Positions 8,509 through 16,869 of a stretch of 40,753 bases of DNA are shown piece by piece (position 1 is the stretch's first letter; each line of letters begins with the position of its first letter). Source of the stretch: Pseudomonas lactucae (GTDB lineage Bacteria > Pseudomonadota > Gammaproteobacteria > Pseudomonadales > Pseudomonadaceae); NCBI RefSeq assembly GCF_016937615.1, contig NZ_JAFHKI010000017.1, positions 1 to 40,753 on the forward strand. The letters run 5' to 3'. The notes below the pieces were generated by a model. That model worked only from the letters and a program-made list of their open reading frames with translations. It was not told the origin of the DNA and searched no databases. Position numbers and translations under genes: made by a program.

Positions 8509-9219
8509 TTATTGCAAGTCCTTCTTTCCGGCGACATCCAAGCCATTAAGGTAGGTGGTGATCACTTCCATCCCGCGCATCAAGTGATTGCGCAATGTCA
8601 GAATGCTTTCACCGACTTTCTTTTGCGCTACCAAATTCAGCAGTTCACGGTGGTCTTCCTGGGATGTCTCGCCCAATCCCATCGCCTCAAGGTTAAATCG
8701 CAGGAAACGTTCTTCCTCATTCAACCCGTGCTCCACTAATTTAAGCAACCGCTGGTTGGGCGCCTTGCCATACAGGGCCATGTGAAACAGGCGATTGAGA
8801 CGGCCAATCTCGGTGTAGTCTTTTTCTTGTTCCAGGGCGCAGATCAGCGCGTCCGCCTCAGCGATGTCGGCGTCGGTCAGCAAGGGAATCGACAAGCGCA
8901 GCGCTTCGGACTCCAGCAACATCCGCAGCTCATAAGTCTCTGCCGAATTGTCTTCGATCAACGGTGCAACCACAGCGCCCTTGTGGGTGACCACGTGCAA
9001 CAGTGACTGGGCCTCAAGCTGGCGCAGGGCTTCACGTACCGGCATGCGGCTGACCCCGAACAGGCTGGCCAGTTCCTGCTGGCGCATGGCGGTGCCGCAG
9101 GGCAAGCGGCCATCGAGGATGGCATTGCGCAGGGTTTCTTCAATCACGGAACGCGCCAGGTGAGCGGGAATGGGCCCGCTGACCTTGATGCTGTTCAAAG
9201 GGGTCGGCTTCTGCGTCAC
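8509..9219 (-). CDS. GntR-family transcriptional regulator with FCD domain
   Basis: A 236-aa regulator. The N-terminal winged helix (about residues 15-80) contains RNAILDGRL and FGVSRMPVREALRQLEAQ, typical of GntR proteins. The C-terminal FCD ligand domain (about 90-225) has the E-L-R-x-x-L-E-x-E-A-L and N-x-x-F-H patterns. The start is GTG at 9219, with AAGGAAGGA about 10 nt upstream; a longer frame to 9390 runs through the promoter and is rejected. It is divergent from the dioxygenase/ABC operon and most likely controls it and itself. A palindrome at its own promoter supports autoregulation. The ligand is unknown. Confidence 0.9.
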   Translation of the reverse strand: MTQKPTPLNSIKVSGPIPAHLARSVIEETLRNAILDGRLPCGTAMRQQELASLFGVSRMPVREALRQLEAQSLLHVVTHKGAVVAPLIEDNSAETYELRMLLESEALRLSIPLLTDADIAEADALICALEQEKDYTEIGRLNRLFHMALYGKAPNQRLLKLVEHGLNEEERFLRFNLEAMGLGETSQEDHRELLNLVAQKKVGESILTLRNHLMRGMEVITTYLNGLDVAGKKDLQ

Positions 9220-9257
9220 GGTTACGCTATCCTTCCTTATTGGAATGGTGGTGGCTA

Positions 9258-9300
9258 ATTGGATCCAATGCACACTAGAGACTGACCATAAGCTTGTCAA
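9258..9300 (-). promoter_or_regulatory. Predicted promoter and operator of the GntR-type regulator gene
   Basis: On the minus strand TTGACA (9300-9295), a 17-bp spacer and TAGTGT (9277-9272) form a sigma-70 type promoter. Two bases beyond the -10 lies the perfect palindrome ATTGGATCCAAT (9258-9269), placed over the expected start site. The same 12-mer is, as I recall, the operator of VanR, another GntR/FCD regulator, so repression by the adjacent regulator is likely. The remaining region up to 9487 holds the dioxygenase promoter, which I could not define. Confidence 0.7.
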
Positions 9301-9487
9301 ACAGGCACGGTTTCGGCTTGTAAGCGTTTCAACACGCCGCTCTGACGGCCCACGCACTGGTTTTCGGTGGTCTGACAGCACCGCTGTCATCTTGCAACAT
9401 TTGTGTCTATCGATATTCGCTATCGGTATTTAAAATGAAATTCTTATACCTATAAAGTCACTCTCCTGTCCGACCGGGAGTGAACTC

Positions 9488-10381
9488 ATGTCCGCCGCCT
9501 CTACTGTTCCAACAGCGATCCTAACCGCCCAAGCCTTCGAGGTTCGTCCGTTGCCCGGCAGCGTGGGGGCCGAAATCATCGGCCTGGACCTGTCCCGACC
9601 AGTCAACGACCAGGATTTCGAGCGCATTCATCGCGCGCACCTGGATCACCACGTGGTGGTTTTTCGCGACCAACGTATCACCCCCGAACAGCAGATCGCC
9701 TTCAGCCGCCGTTTTGGTGTGTTGCAGATTCATGTGCTTAAACAGTTCCTGCTGGCCAACCACCCGGAAATCCTGATCGTCTCCAACATCCTTGAAAACG
9801 GCCAATCCATCGGCCTGGGTGATGCGGGTAAGTTCTGGCACTCGGACCTGTCCTATAAAGAACTGCCGAGCCTGGGTTCGATGCTCCACGCTCAGGAACT
9901 GCCATCCGAGGGCGGCGATACCCTGTTCGCCGATATGCACAAAGCCTGGGACCAACTGCCCGAGCACCTGCGCAAAGCCGTTGAAGGCCGCAGCGCCGCG
10001 CACTCTTATACCGTGCGCTATAGCGAGACCAAATTCGAAGGCAACTGGCGCCCGACGTTGACGCCAGAGCAGCTTGCCCAAGTCGCAGAAGTGGTTCACC
10101 CGATCGTGCGCACCCACCCGGAAAACGGCCGCAAGGCGCTATTTGTCAGCGAGGGTTTCACCACCCGCATCGTCGGCCTGCCGGAGGACGAAAGCCGCGA
10201 CCTGCTGGCCCAGCTCTACGCCCACAGCGTGCTGCCGCACAACATCTACCGCCACCAATGGCAGCCCCACGACCTGGTTTTCTGGGACAACCGCTCGCTG
10301 ATTCACCTGGCCGCCGGTTGCCCGAGCCACCTGCGTCGCAAACTGTTTCGCACCACCATCCAGGGCGATGCGCCTTTCTGA
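9488..10381 (+). CDS. TauD/TfdA-family Fe(II)/2-oxoglutarate dioxygenase
   Basis: A 297-aa non-haem iron dioxygenase. The facial triad is H118 and D120 (WHSDLSY) with H273 (SLIHLAAG); R284 and R288 sit at the spacings of E. coli TauD R266 (2-oxoglutarate) and R270 (taurine sulfonate). H82 aligns with TauD H70, but TauD Y73 and N95 are not conserved, so the substrate may not be taurine itself. It is first in an operon with a binding protein, ATPase and permease, suggesting that the importer supplies a sulfonate, sulfate ester or similar compound that this enzyme oxidatively cleaves. No gene symbol is assigned because the substrate is unsettled. Confidence 0.9.
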   Translation: MSAASTVPTAILTAQAFEVRPLPGSVGAEIIGLDLSRPVNDQDFERIHRAHLDHHVVVFRDQRITPEQQIAFSRRFGVLQIHVLKQFLLANHPEILIVSNILENGQSIGLGDAGKFWHSDLSYKELPSLGSMLHAQELPSEGGDTLFADMHKAWDQLPEHLRKAVEGRSAAHSYTVRYSETKFEGNWRPTLTPEQLAQVAEVVHPIVRTHPENGRKALFVSEGFTTRIVGLPEDESRDLLAQLYAHSVLPHNIYRHQWQPHDLVFWDNRSLIHLAAGCPSHLRRKLFRTTIQGDAPF

Positions 10382-10395
10382 TCCGGAGCAAGACC

Positions 10396-11421
10396 ATGTC
10401 CAGAAACATTCCTTTTGCGCGATTGGCCGCCACGCTCGGACTCGGTATCAGCCTGCTGGCCGGCAGCCTGATCGCGCCAGCGGCGGCACAGGCCGAAGGC
10501 GAGATCCGCATCGCCGAACAATTCGGCATCGTCTACCTGTTGCTCAACGTGGTGCGCGATCAGCATTTGATCGAAAAGTACGGTAAACAGGAAGGCATCG
10601 ACATCAAGGTCGACTGGACCCAACTCTCGGGCGGCGCGGCGGTCAACGATGCGTTGCTCTCCGGCTCCATCGATATCGCCGGGGCCGGCGTCGGCCCGTT
10701 GCTGACCATCTGGGATCGCACCCACGGCAAGCAGAACGTCAAGGCCGTGGCGTCCCTGGGCAACTTCCCCTACTACCTGGTCAGCAACAACCCGAAGGTC
10801 AAGACCATCGCTGATTTCACCGACAAGGACCGCATCGCCGTCCCGGCAGTGGGTGTTTCCGTGCAGTCGCGTTTCCTGCAATACGCCGCCGCCAAGCAGT
10901 GGGGCGACAAGGAATTCAATCGTCTCGACAAGTACACCATTGCGGTCCCGCACCCTGACGCCACGGCTGCCTTGATCGCCGGCGGCACCGAGTTGACCGG
11001 GCACTTTTCCAACCCGCCCTTCCAGGACCAGGCCCTGACGAACCCTAATGTGCACGTGGTATTGAACACCTACGACCTGCTCGGGCCGAACTCGCCAACC
11101 GTGCTGTTCGCCACTGAAAAATTTCGCAACGACAACCCGAAGACCTATAAGGCGTTCATCGAGGCACTGAGCGAAGCCGCGCAGTTCGCCCAGAACGACA
11201 AAGGCGCCGCCGCCGACACTTATATTCGTGTGACCAAGGCCAAGATCGACCACGCCGAGTTGCTCAAAATCATCGACAACCCGCAGTTCGAATTCAGCGT
11301 CACCCCGAAGAACACCTACCCGCTGGCGGAATTCCTCTACCGCGTCGGCGCCATCAAAAACAAGCCTGAGTCATGGAAGGACTACTTCTTCCAGGATGCC
11401 AAGCCCCTGCAAGGAAGTTGA
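10396..11421 (+). CDS. ABC transporter periplasmic substrate-binding protein (SsuA/TauA/NMT1-like)
   Basis: A 341-aa exported binding protein. The N-terminal signal peptide has a hydrophobic core LGLGISLLAGSL and a likely cleavage after AQA (about residue 34). The mature part has features of the NMT1/SsuA class, including an early Y-x-x-x-N-V segment, LLSGSIDIAGAG, and GVSVQSRFLQYAAAKQWG. The start ATG at 10396 has CGGAG 6 nt upstream and follows the dioxygenase stop by 14 bp; longer upstream frames overlap that gene. It should deliver the dioxygenase substrate to the permease encoded downstream. Specificity cannot be read from the sequence. Confidence 0.9.
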   Translation: MSRNIPFARLAATLGLGISLLAGSLIAPAAAQAEGEIRIAEQFGIVYLLLNVVRDQHLIEKYGKQEGIDIKVDWTQLSGGAAVNDALLSGSIDIAGAGVGPLLTIWDRTHGKQNVKAVASLGNFPYYLVSNNPKVKTIADFTDKDRIAVPAVGVSVQSRFLQYAAAKQWGDKEFNRLDKYTIAVPHPDATAALIAGGTELTGHFSNPPFQDQALTNPNVHVVLNTYDLLGPNSPTVLFATEKFRNDNPKTYKAFIEALSEAAQFAQNDKGAAADTYIRVTKAKIDHAELLKIIDNPQFEFSVTPKNTYPLAEFLYRVGAIKNKPESWKDYFFQDAKPLQGS

Positions 11422-11422
11422 G

Positions 11423-12274
11423 ATGAACGCGCCCTTGCAAGGCCACACGGCCAGCAACCTGCACACCGCCGAGCCGCTGCTGGCGGTGGATAACGTCAGC
11501 CTTGAATACCGCACCCCCGAGCGCGTGGTGCGGGCCACCCATCAGGTCAGTTTCGAAATCGACCCGGCCGACCGCTACGTGTTGCTTGGCCCTTCGGGCT
11601 GCGGCAAATCCACCTTGCTCAAGTCCATCGCCGGGTTTATCAAACCCTGCGAAGGCGAGATCCGCCTGTTGGGCCAGAAGGTCGAGCAACCGGGCCCGGA
11701 CCGCATCGTGGTGTTCCAGGAATTCGACCAGTTGCCACCGTGGAAAACCGTCAAGCAGAACGTAATGTTTCCGCTGCTGGCATCCAAGACCCTCAAGCGT
11801 CGCGAAGCTGAAGCGCGCGCTCTGCACTACCTCGATAAAGTGGGCCTCAGCGCCTTTGCCGATGCGTACCCGCATACGCTCTCCGGCGGTATGAAAGCCC
11901 GTGTCGCCATCGCCCGTGCCCTGGCCATGCAGCCGAAAATCCTGCTGATGGACGAACCCTTCGCCGCCCTCGATGCCCTGACCCGGCGCAAGATGCAGGA
12001 AGAGTTGCTGCTGCTCTGGGAAGAGGTGCGCTTCACCCTGCTGTTCGTCACTCACTCCATCGAAGAAGCGCTGGTGGTGGGCAATCGCATTCTGTTGCTG
12101 TCGCCGCACCCTGGGCGGGTGCGCGCGGAAATCCACAGCCATCAATACGACCTGCACAGCCTTGGCGGTGTGGACTTCCAGGCGTCGGCGCGGCGGATTC
12201 ATCGCTTGTTGTTCGATGAAACCACGGCTGCGGAACCCGAGTTGGGTTTTGCCGATATCCGCATCGCTTACTAA
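11423..12274 (+). CDS. ABC transporter ATP-binding protein (SsuB/TauB-like)
   Basis: A 283-aa ATPase of the nitrate/sulfonate/taurine importer class. Walker A is GPSGCGKST, the Q-loop is in FQEFDQLPPW, the signature is LSGGMKARVAIARAL, Walker B is ILLMDEPFAALD, and the switch histidine is in FVTHSIEEAL. The start at 11423 has AAGGAAG 6 nt upstream and lies one base after the binding-protein stop. A C-terminal tail of about 50 aa extends past the core domain. It energises uptake together with the permease 11 bp downstream. Confidence 0.93.
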   Translation: MNAPLQGHTASNLHTAEPLLAVDNVSLEYRTPERVVRATHQVSFEIDPADRYVLLGPSGCGKSTLLKSIAGFIKPCEGEIRLLGQKVEQPGPDRIVVFQEFDQLPPWKTVKQNVMFPLLASKTLKRREAEARALHYLDKVGLSAFADAYPHTLSGGMKARVAIARALAMQPKILLMDEPFAALDALTRRKMQEELLLLWEEVRFTLLFVTHSIEEALVVGNRILLLSPHPGRVRAEIHSHQYDLHSLGGVDFQASARRIHRLLFDETTAAEPELGFADIRIAY

Positions 12275-12285
12275 GGGGGCAACCC

Positions 12286-13134
12286 ATGCGCCAGGAATAC
12301 GAAATCACCCTCGAGCCGTTGCTCAGCGTCCCGGTGGAACGCGAACTGCCGCTGCGCCAACGCTTGTGGCAACAAGGCTGGCTGCGCAAGGGCCTGATCC
12401 TGATCGTGCTGGCGATCCTCTGGGAGGCCGTCGCGCGCTACCAGGACAACGACCTCCTTCTGCCGAGTTTTCTGCAGACCTTCAACGCGCTGTACGAGGG
12501 CCTGCTCAGCGGCGAGTTGCTGAGCAAGGTGAGCCTCTCGCTGGTGGTGTTGATCAAGGGTTACCTGATCGGCATTGTGCTGGCGTTCGCCCTGACCACC
12601 TTGGCCGTGTCGACCCAATTGGGCCGTGACCTGCTGAGTACCCTGACCTCGATGTTCAACCCGCTGCCGGCCATCGCATTGCTGCCGCTGGCGCTGCTGT
12701 GGTTCGGCCTGGGCCAGAACAGCCTGATTTTCGTGCTGGTGCATTCGGTGCTGTGGGCACTGGCGCTTAACACTTACTCGGGGTTCCTCGGCGTGTCCGA
12801 AACCCTGCGCATGGCCGGTCGCAATTACGGTCTCAAGGGCATGCGCTTTGTGCTGTTTATCCTGATCCCGGCGGCGCTGCCTTCGATCCTCGCGGGCCTC
12901 AAGATCGGCTGGGCGTTTGCCTGGCGCACGCTGATCGCCGCCGAGCTGGTGTTCGGCGCCACCAGTGGCAAAGGCGGTTTGGGCTGGTACATCTTCCAGA
13001 ACCGCAACGAGCTGTACACCGACAAGGTATTTGCCGGGCTGGCGGTGGTGATCCTGATCGGTCTGCTCGTGGAAAACCTGGTGTTTGACACTTTCGAGCG
13101 GCTCACCGTGAAGCGCTGGGGCATGCAACGCTGA
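12286..13134 (+). CDS. ABC transporter permease (SsuC/TauC-like)
   Basis: A 282-aa inner-membrane permease of the BPD_transp_1 class with about six membrane segments, beginning at LILIVLAILWEAVARY. The cytoplasmic EAA-loop region is recognisable (AGRNYGLKGMRFVLFILIPAALP), where the ATPase docks. A GGGGGCAA purine-rich site precedes the ATG. It completes the importer encoded with the TauD-like dioxygenase. The last gene of this operon; the LysR gene starts about 50 bp downstream in the same direction without an obvious terminator. Confidence 0.92.
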   Translation: MRQEYEITLEPLLSVPVERELPLRQRLWQQGWLRKGLILIVLAILWEAVARYQDNDLLLPSFLQTFNALYEGLLSGELLSKVSLSLVVLIKGYLIGIVLAFALTTLAVSTQLGRDLLSTLTSMFNPLPAIALLPLALLWFGLGQNSLIFVLVHSVLWALALNTYSGFLGVSETLRMAGRNYGLKGMRFVLFILIPAALPSILAGLKIGWAFAWRTLIAAELVFGATSGKGGLGWYIFQNRNELYTDKVFAGLAVVILIGLLVENLVFDTFERLTVKRWGMQR

Positions 13135-13188
13135 TACACCTGCTACGATTGCATCCCGCTCACTCCCCCACAATCACGAGTGCTTGGC

Positions 13189-14114
13189 ATGCAACTACCG
13201 GACATGAACCTGCTGGTCGCCCTCGACGCCTTGCTCGACGAGGGCAGTGTGGTGGGCGCCGCGCGACGGATGAACCTCAGCCCGGCGGCCATGAGCCGCA
13301 CCCTTACGCGTATTCGTGAAGCGGTGGGCGACCCGATCCTGGTGCGGGCTGGTCGGGGGCTGGTACCCACGCCCAAGGCCCTGGAGTTGCAAGGCCAGGT
13401 GCGCAACGTGGTGGAGCAGGCCGCCTTGCTGTTTCGTTCGGCCGATCAAGTAGACCTGAGCACCCTGCGCCGCCGCTTCAGCGTGCGCGCCAACGACTTT
13501 TTTATCGGCGTGTATGGCGGCCGCCTGTTCGACACCATGGAGCGCATGGCCCCGCTGTGCGAGCTGTGCTTCGTGCCCGAAGGCGACACCGATGACGAAG
13601 CGCTGCGTGAGGGACGGCTGGATTTACGTGTGAGCAACACCCAGCCGGCGAGCCCGGAGGTCAAGGTGCAGACCCTGTTCTCCACCACGTTTGTCGGCCT
13701 GGCGCGGCAGGACCACCCCTTGTTCGACGAAGAAATCACCGCCGCCCGTTTCGCCAGCTATTCCCATATCAGCATCTCGCGGCGCGGCATCGCCCGTGGG
13801 CCGATCGACACCGCGCTGAACGCCCTGGGCCTGGAACGCCGCGTGGCGATGATCGCCCCGGGTTTCCACGGAGCAATGTTCATGCTGCCCGACTCCGATC
13901 TGATCCTGCCGGTGCCCAAGGAGCGCTCTACAGCGCCAACCGCCTGAAGCTGCCCCTGCGTGCCTTTGCGCTGCCGATCCCGTTGCCGACCCTGGTACTC
14001 GCCCAATCCTGGCATCCACGTTTCGACAAAGACCCGGCCCACAAATGGCTGCGCGAGACGATGCGCGAAAGTTGCCACGCCACTTGGCTGGAAGCCCAAC
14101 CGTCAAACGTTTGA
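13189..14114 (+). pseudogene. LysR-family regulator gene with one frameshift
   Basis: The N-terminal winged helix (MNLLVALDALLDEGSVVGAAR, AMSRTLTRIREAVGDP) and a PBP2-like effector domain identify a NodD/PecT-like LysR regulator. The frame ends early at 13947, but the protein continues in another frame (LYSANRLKLPLRAFALPIPL, then WHPRFDKDPAHKWLRE) to a stop at 14112-14114. Restoring one base near 13921-13923 (GAGCGC for GAGGCGC) gives about 308 aa, the normal family length. Either a real frameshift or a sequencing error. It precedes the efflux operon in the same orientation and may regulate it. The start is uncertain among GTG 13180, ATG 13189 and ATG 13204. Confidence 0.8.
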
Positions 14115-14226
14115 ATGCACACGGCCCCCTCCCGCAGGGCATTTGTTACGGATTCAGGATTGCGCTTGGCGCACTTATACCCTGCCAACATGTAACTTTT
14201 TGTCATGCTTGTGCCTGAATAAACTG

Positions 14227-14248
14227 CTCGGGTATTTCCAATCCCGAG
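14227..14248 (+). promoter_or_regulatory. Hairpin in the leader of the efflux operon
   Basis: CTCGGG (14227-14232) pairs with CCCGAG (14243-14248) around a 10-nt loop, ending 10 nt before the MFS start codon. The 3' arm contains the only Shine-Dalgarno-like bases (GAG) before that ATG, so the stem could limit translation. The effect is an inference; no riboswitch family is recognised. Confidence 0.35.
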
Positions 14249-14258
14249 TTACCTGTTC

Positions 14259-15794
14259 ATGACTTCCCTCGCCGCCCCCATCCTTGCGGCCGCAGCCAAA
14301 CCCGCCGCCATGACTGCGCCCGTGTTCGGCCCGCGCATCATTATCGGCCTGGTCGGTGTGTTGCTGGCGGTGCTGGTGTCTGGCCTCAACGAGATGGTCA
14401 CCAAGGTGGCCCTCGCCGACATTCGTGGTGCGCTGTACATCGGTTTTGACGAAGGCACCTGGCTGGTCGCGGCCTATACCGCCACGTCTGTCGCTGCCAT
14501 GGCGTTTGCGCCCTGGTGTGCGGTGACGTTTTCCCTGCGCCGCTTCACCCTGTGCGCTATTGGCCTGTTCACCGTGCTGGGCATCCTGTGCCCGTTCGCG
14601 CCGAACTACGAAAGCCTGTTGCTGCTGCGCACCGTGCAAGGCTTGGCAGGTGGCGCGTTGCCGCCGATGTTGATGACCGTAGCCCTGCGTTTCCTGCCGG
14701 CCAACGTCAAGCTTTACGGCCTGGCCGGCTACGCGCTGACCGCCACCTTCGGCCCGAGCCTGGGCACTCCATTGGCGGCGCTGTGGACCGAGTACGTCGG
14801 TTGGCAATGGGCGTTCTGGCAAATCGTGGCGCCGTGCCTGCTGGCGCTGGCCGCCGTGGCCTACGGCTTGCCGCAAGACCCGCTGCGCCTGGAGCGCTTC
14901 AAGCAGTTCAACTGGCGCGGCCTGCTGCTGGGTTTTCCGGCGATCTGCATGCTGGTGATCGGCATTCTGCAAGGCAATCGGCTGGACTGGTTCGAGTCCG
15001 GCCTGATCACCTTTTTACTCAGTGGCGGCAGCCTACTGTTGGTGCTGTTCATGCTCAATGAGTGGTCGCAGCCGATACCGTTCTTCAACTTGCAGATGCT
15101 CGGCCTGCGCAACCTGTCGTTTGCCTTGATCGTGCTGGCGGGCGTGCTGATGGTGCTGACCTCGGTGATCATCATCCCGTCGAGTTTTCTCGCCCAGGTC
15201 CAAGGTTATCGTCCTCTGCAAACCGCGCCGGTGATGTTGCTGATGGCGCTGCCGCAGTTGATCGCGCTGCCGCTGGTGGCAGCGCTGTGCAACCTGCGCT
15301 GGGTCGATTGCCGCTGGGTGCTGGGCATCGGCTTGAGCATGCTGGCGCTGTGCTGCGTCGGCAGTGCGCACCTGACCTCGGCGTGGATTCGCGACGACTT
15401 TTACGGCCTGTACCTGCTGCAAATCTTCGGGCAACCCATGGCCGTGTTGCCGCTGCTGATGCTCTCCACCGGCAGCATCCAACCCACCGATGGGCCGTTC
15501 GCCTCGGCCTGGTTCAACACCGTTAAAGGCCTGGCCGCCGTGGTCGCCACCGGCGTGCTGGATACGCTGACTACCCAGCGCCTGCATTTTCATTCGACCC
15601 AACTGGTGGACGGTCTGGGCAATTCGCCCCTGGCCAACGGCGACGCGCCGGGGCTGGCCCATCGGCTGCACGTGCAGGCCGTGGTGCTCACCTCTTCGGA
15701 CCTCTATTACGTCATGGGCGGTGTCGCCGTGGCGCTGATCCTGCTGATTTTCTGGATGCCCACGCGGATCTTTCCGCCTCGCGCACCGACCTAG
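14259..15794 (+). CDS. MFS multidrug efflux transporter, DHA2/EmrB-like
   Basis: A 511-aa inner-membrane transporter with about 14 predicted membrane segments, the DHA2 (H+ antiporter, 14-TM) size class. Residues near 40-60 (GLNEMVTKVALADIRGAL) correspond to the TM1 region with the conserved D/N-x-x-x-x-x-V-A-L-x-x-I motif of EmrB relatives, and LLLLRTVQGLAGGALPP matches the TM4 motif. It is followed 16 bp later by a HlyD/EmrA-type adaptor and then an outer-membrane factor, so it should work as a tripartite pump for toxic or aromatic compounds. The ATG has only a weak GAG ribosome site. Substrate unknown. Confidence 0.9.
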   Translation: MTSLAAPILAAAAKPAAMTAPVFGPRIIIGLVGVLLAVLVSGLNEMVTKVALADIRGALYIGFDEGTWLVAAYTATSVAAMAFAPWCAVTFSLRRFTLCAIGLFTVLGILCPFAPNYESLLLLRTVQGLAGGALPPMLMTVALRFLPANVKLYGLAGYALTATFGPSLGTPLAALWTEYVGWQWAFWQIVAPCLLALAAVAYGLPQDPLRLERFKQFNWRGLLLGFPAICMLVIGILQGNRLDWFESGLITFLLSGGSLLLVLFMLNEWSQPIPFFNLQMLGLRNLSFALIVLAGVLMVLTSVIIIPSSFLAQVQGYRPLQTAPVMLLMALPQLIALPLVAALCNLRWVDCRWVLGIGLSMLALCCVGSAHLTSAWIRDDFYGLYLLQIFGQPMAVLPLLMLSTGSIQPTDGPFASAWFNTVKGLAAVVATGVLDTLTTQRLHFHSTQLVDGLGNSPLANGDAPGLAHRLHVQAVVLTSSDLYYVMGGVAVALILLIFWMPTRIFPPRAPT

Positions 15795-15810
15795 CTCCCA
15801 AGGACCTCTT

Positions 15811-16869
15811 ATGAAACGCAAAGACAAAATGGCCGTCTCCGTCATCGCGGTATTTACCGTTGGTGTGCTGGTGTACCTGGTTGCGCCGGGCCTGTTGGGC
15901 AACAAACGCCAGAGCACCAACGATGCCTTCGTCGCCGCCGACTTCACCCTCGTCGCCCCGCGCGTGGCCGGGTTTATCAAGCAAGTGCTGGTGGAAGACA
16001 ACCAACGGGTCAAGGCCGGACAATTGTTGGCGCTGATCGACGACCGCGATTTTCGCGCCGCCGCCCAGGCCGCCGATGCCGACACACTGGTCGCCCAAGC
16101 CCAGCTCAAAAATGCCACCGCGACCCTGGAGCGCCAAAGCTCAGTCATCGCCCAGGCTCAAGCCACCGTCGCCGCAGACCGCGCCGAAGTAGCCTTCGCC
16201 GAACACGAACTGAACCGCTACAACCACCTCGCCGGTGTGGGCGCGGGCACAGTGCAAAATGCGCAACAAGCCAAGACCCGCATCGACCAGGCCACCGCGC
16301 GCCTGGCCAAGTCCACGGCGGTGCTGACGGCCGAGCGCAAGCAAGTAGAAATCCTCACCGCCCAGCGCGATGCGGCCGAAGGTGGGCTCAAGCGTGCCCA
16401 GGCCGCACTGGAAATGGCCAGCTATCAACTGTCCTACACGCGCATCGTCGCGCCGGTGGACGGCATGGTTGGCGAACGTGCAGTGCGAGTGGGCGCCTAC
16501 GTGACGCCGGGCAGCAAGATCCTCGCCGTGGTGCCGTTGGCCGAGGCCTATGTGGTGGCCAACTTCCAGGAAACCCAGCTTTCCCACATGCACGCCGGGC
16601 AGTCTGTGCAGGTACGCGTCGACAGCCTCGATGGCGAACTGCTCAACGGCCACCTGCAAAGCCTGGCGCCCGCGACCGGGGTGACCTTCGCCGCAGTCAA
16701 ACCCGACAACGCCACCGGCAATTTCACCAAGGTGGTGCAGCGTATTCCGGTGAAGATCGTGCTCGAACCCAACCAGCCGCTGACCGAACGCCTGCGCGTA
16801 GGCATGTCGGTGGAAGCCAGTGTCGACACCCAACCGGTCGCGCACCCACGTGAGGTGGCCCAGCAATGA
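15811..16869 (+). CDS. HlyD/EmrA-family membrane fusion protein of the MFS pump
   Basis: A 352-aa periplasmic adaptor anchored by one N-terminal membrane segment (SVIAVFTVGVLVYLVAPGLL, about residues 8-28). A lipoyl-like half motif (VAPRVAGFIKQVLVEDNQRVKAGQ), a long alpha-helical hairpin, the second lipoyl half (YTRIVAPVDGMVGERAV) and a beta-barrel region follow in order. It links the MFS transporter to the outer-membrane factor encoded next. AGGA lies 8 nt before the ATG. The stop overlaps the next start (ATGA), so translation is coupled. Confidence 0.93.
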   Translation: MKRKDKMAVSVIAVFTVGVLVYLVAPGLLGNKRQSTNDAFVAADFTLVAPRVAGFIKQVLVEDNQRVKAGQLLALIDDRDFRAAAQAADADTLVAQAQLKNATATLERQSSVIAQAQATVAADRAEVAFAEHELNRYNHLAGVGAGTVQNAQQAKTRIDQATARLAKSTAVLTAERKQVEILTAQRDAAEGGLKRAQAALEMASYQLSYTRIVAPVDGMVGERAVRVGAYVTPGSKILAVVPLAEAYVVANFQETQLSHMHAGQSVQVRVDSLDGELLNGHLQSLAPATGVTFAAVKPDNATGNFTKVVQRIPVKIVLEPNQPLTERLRVGMSVEASVDTQPVAHPREVAQQ

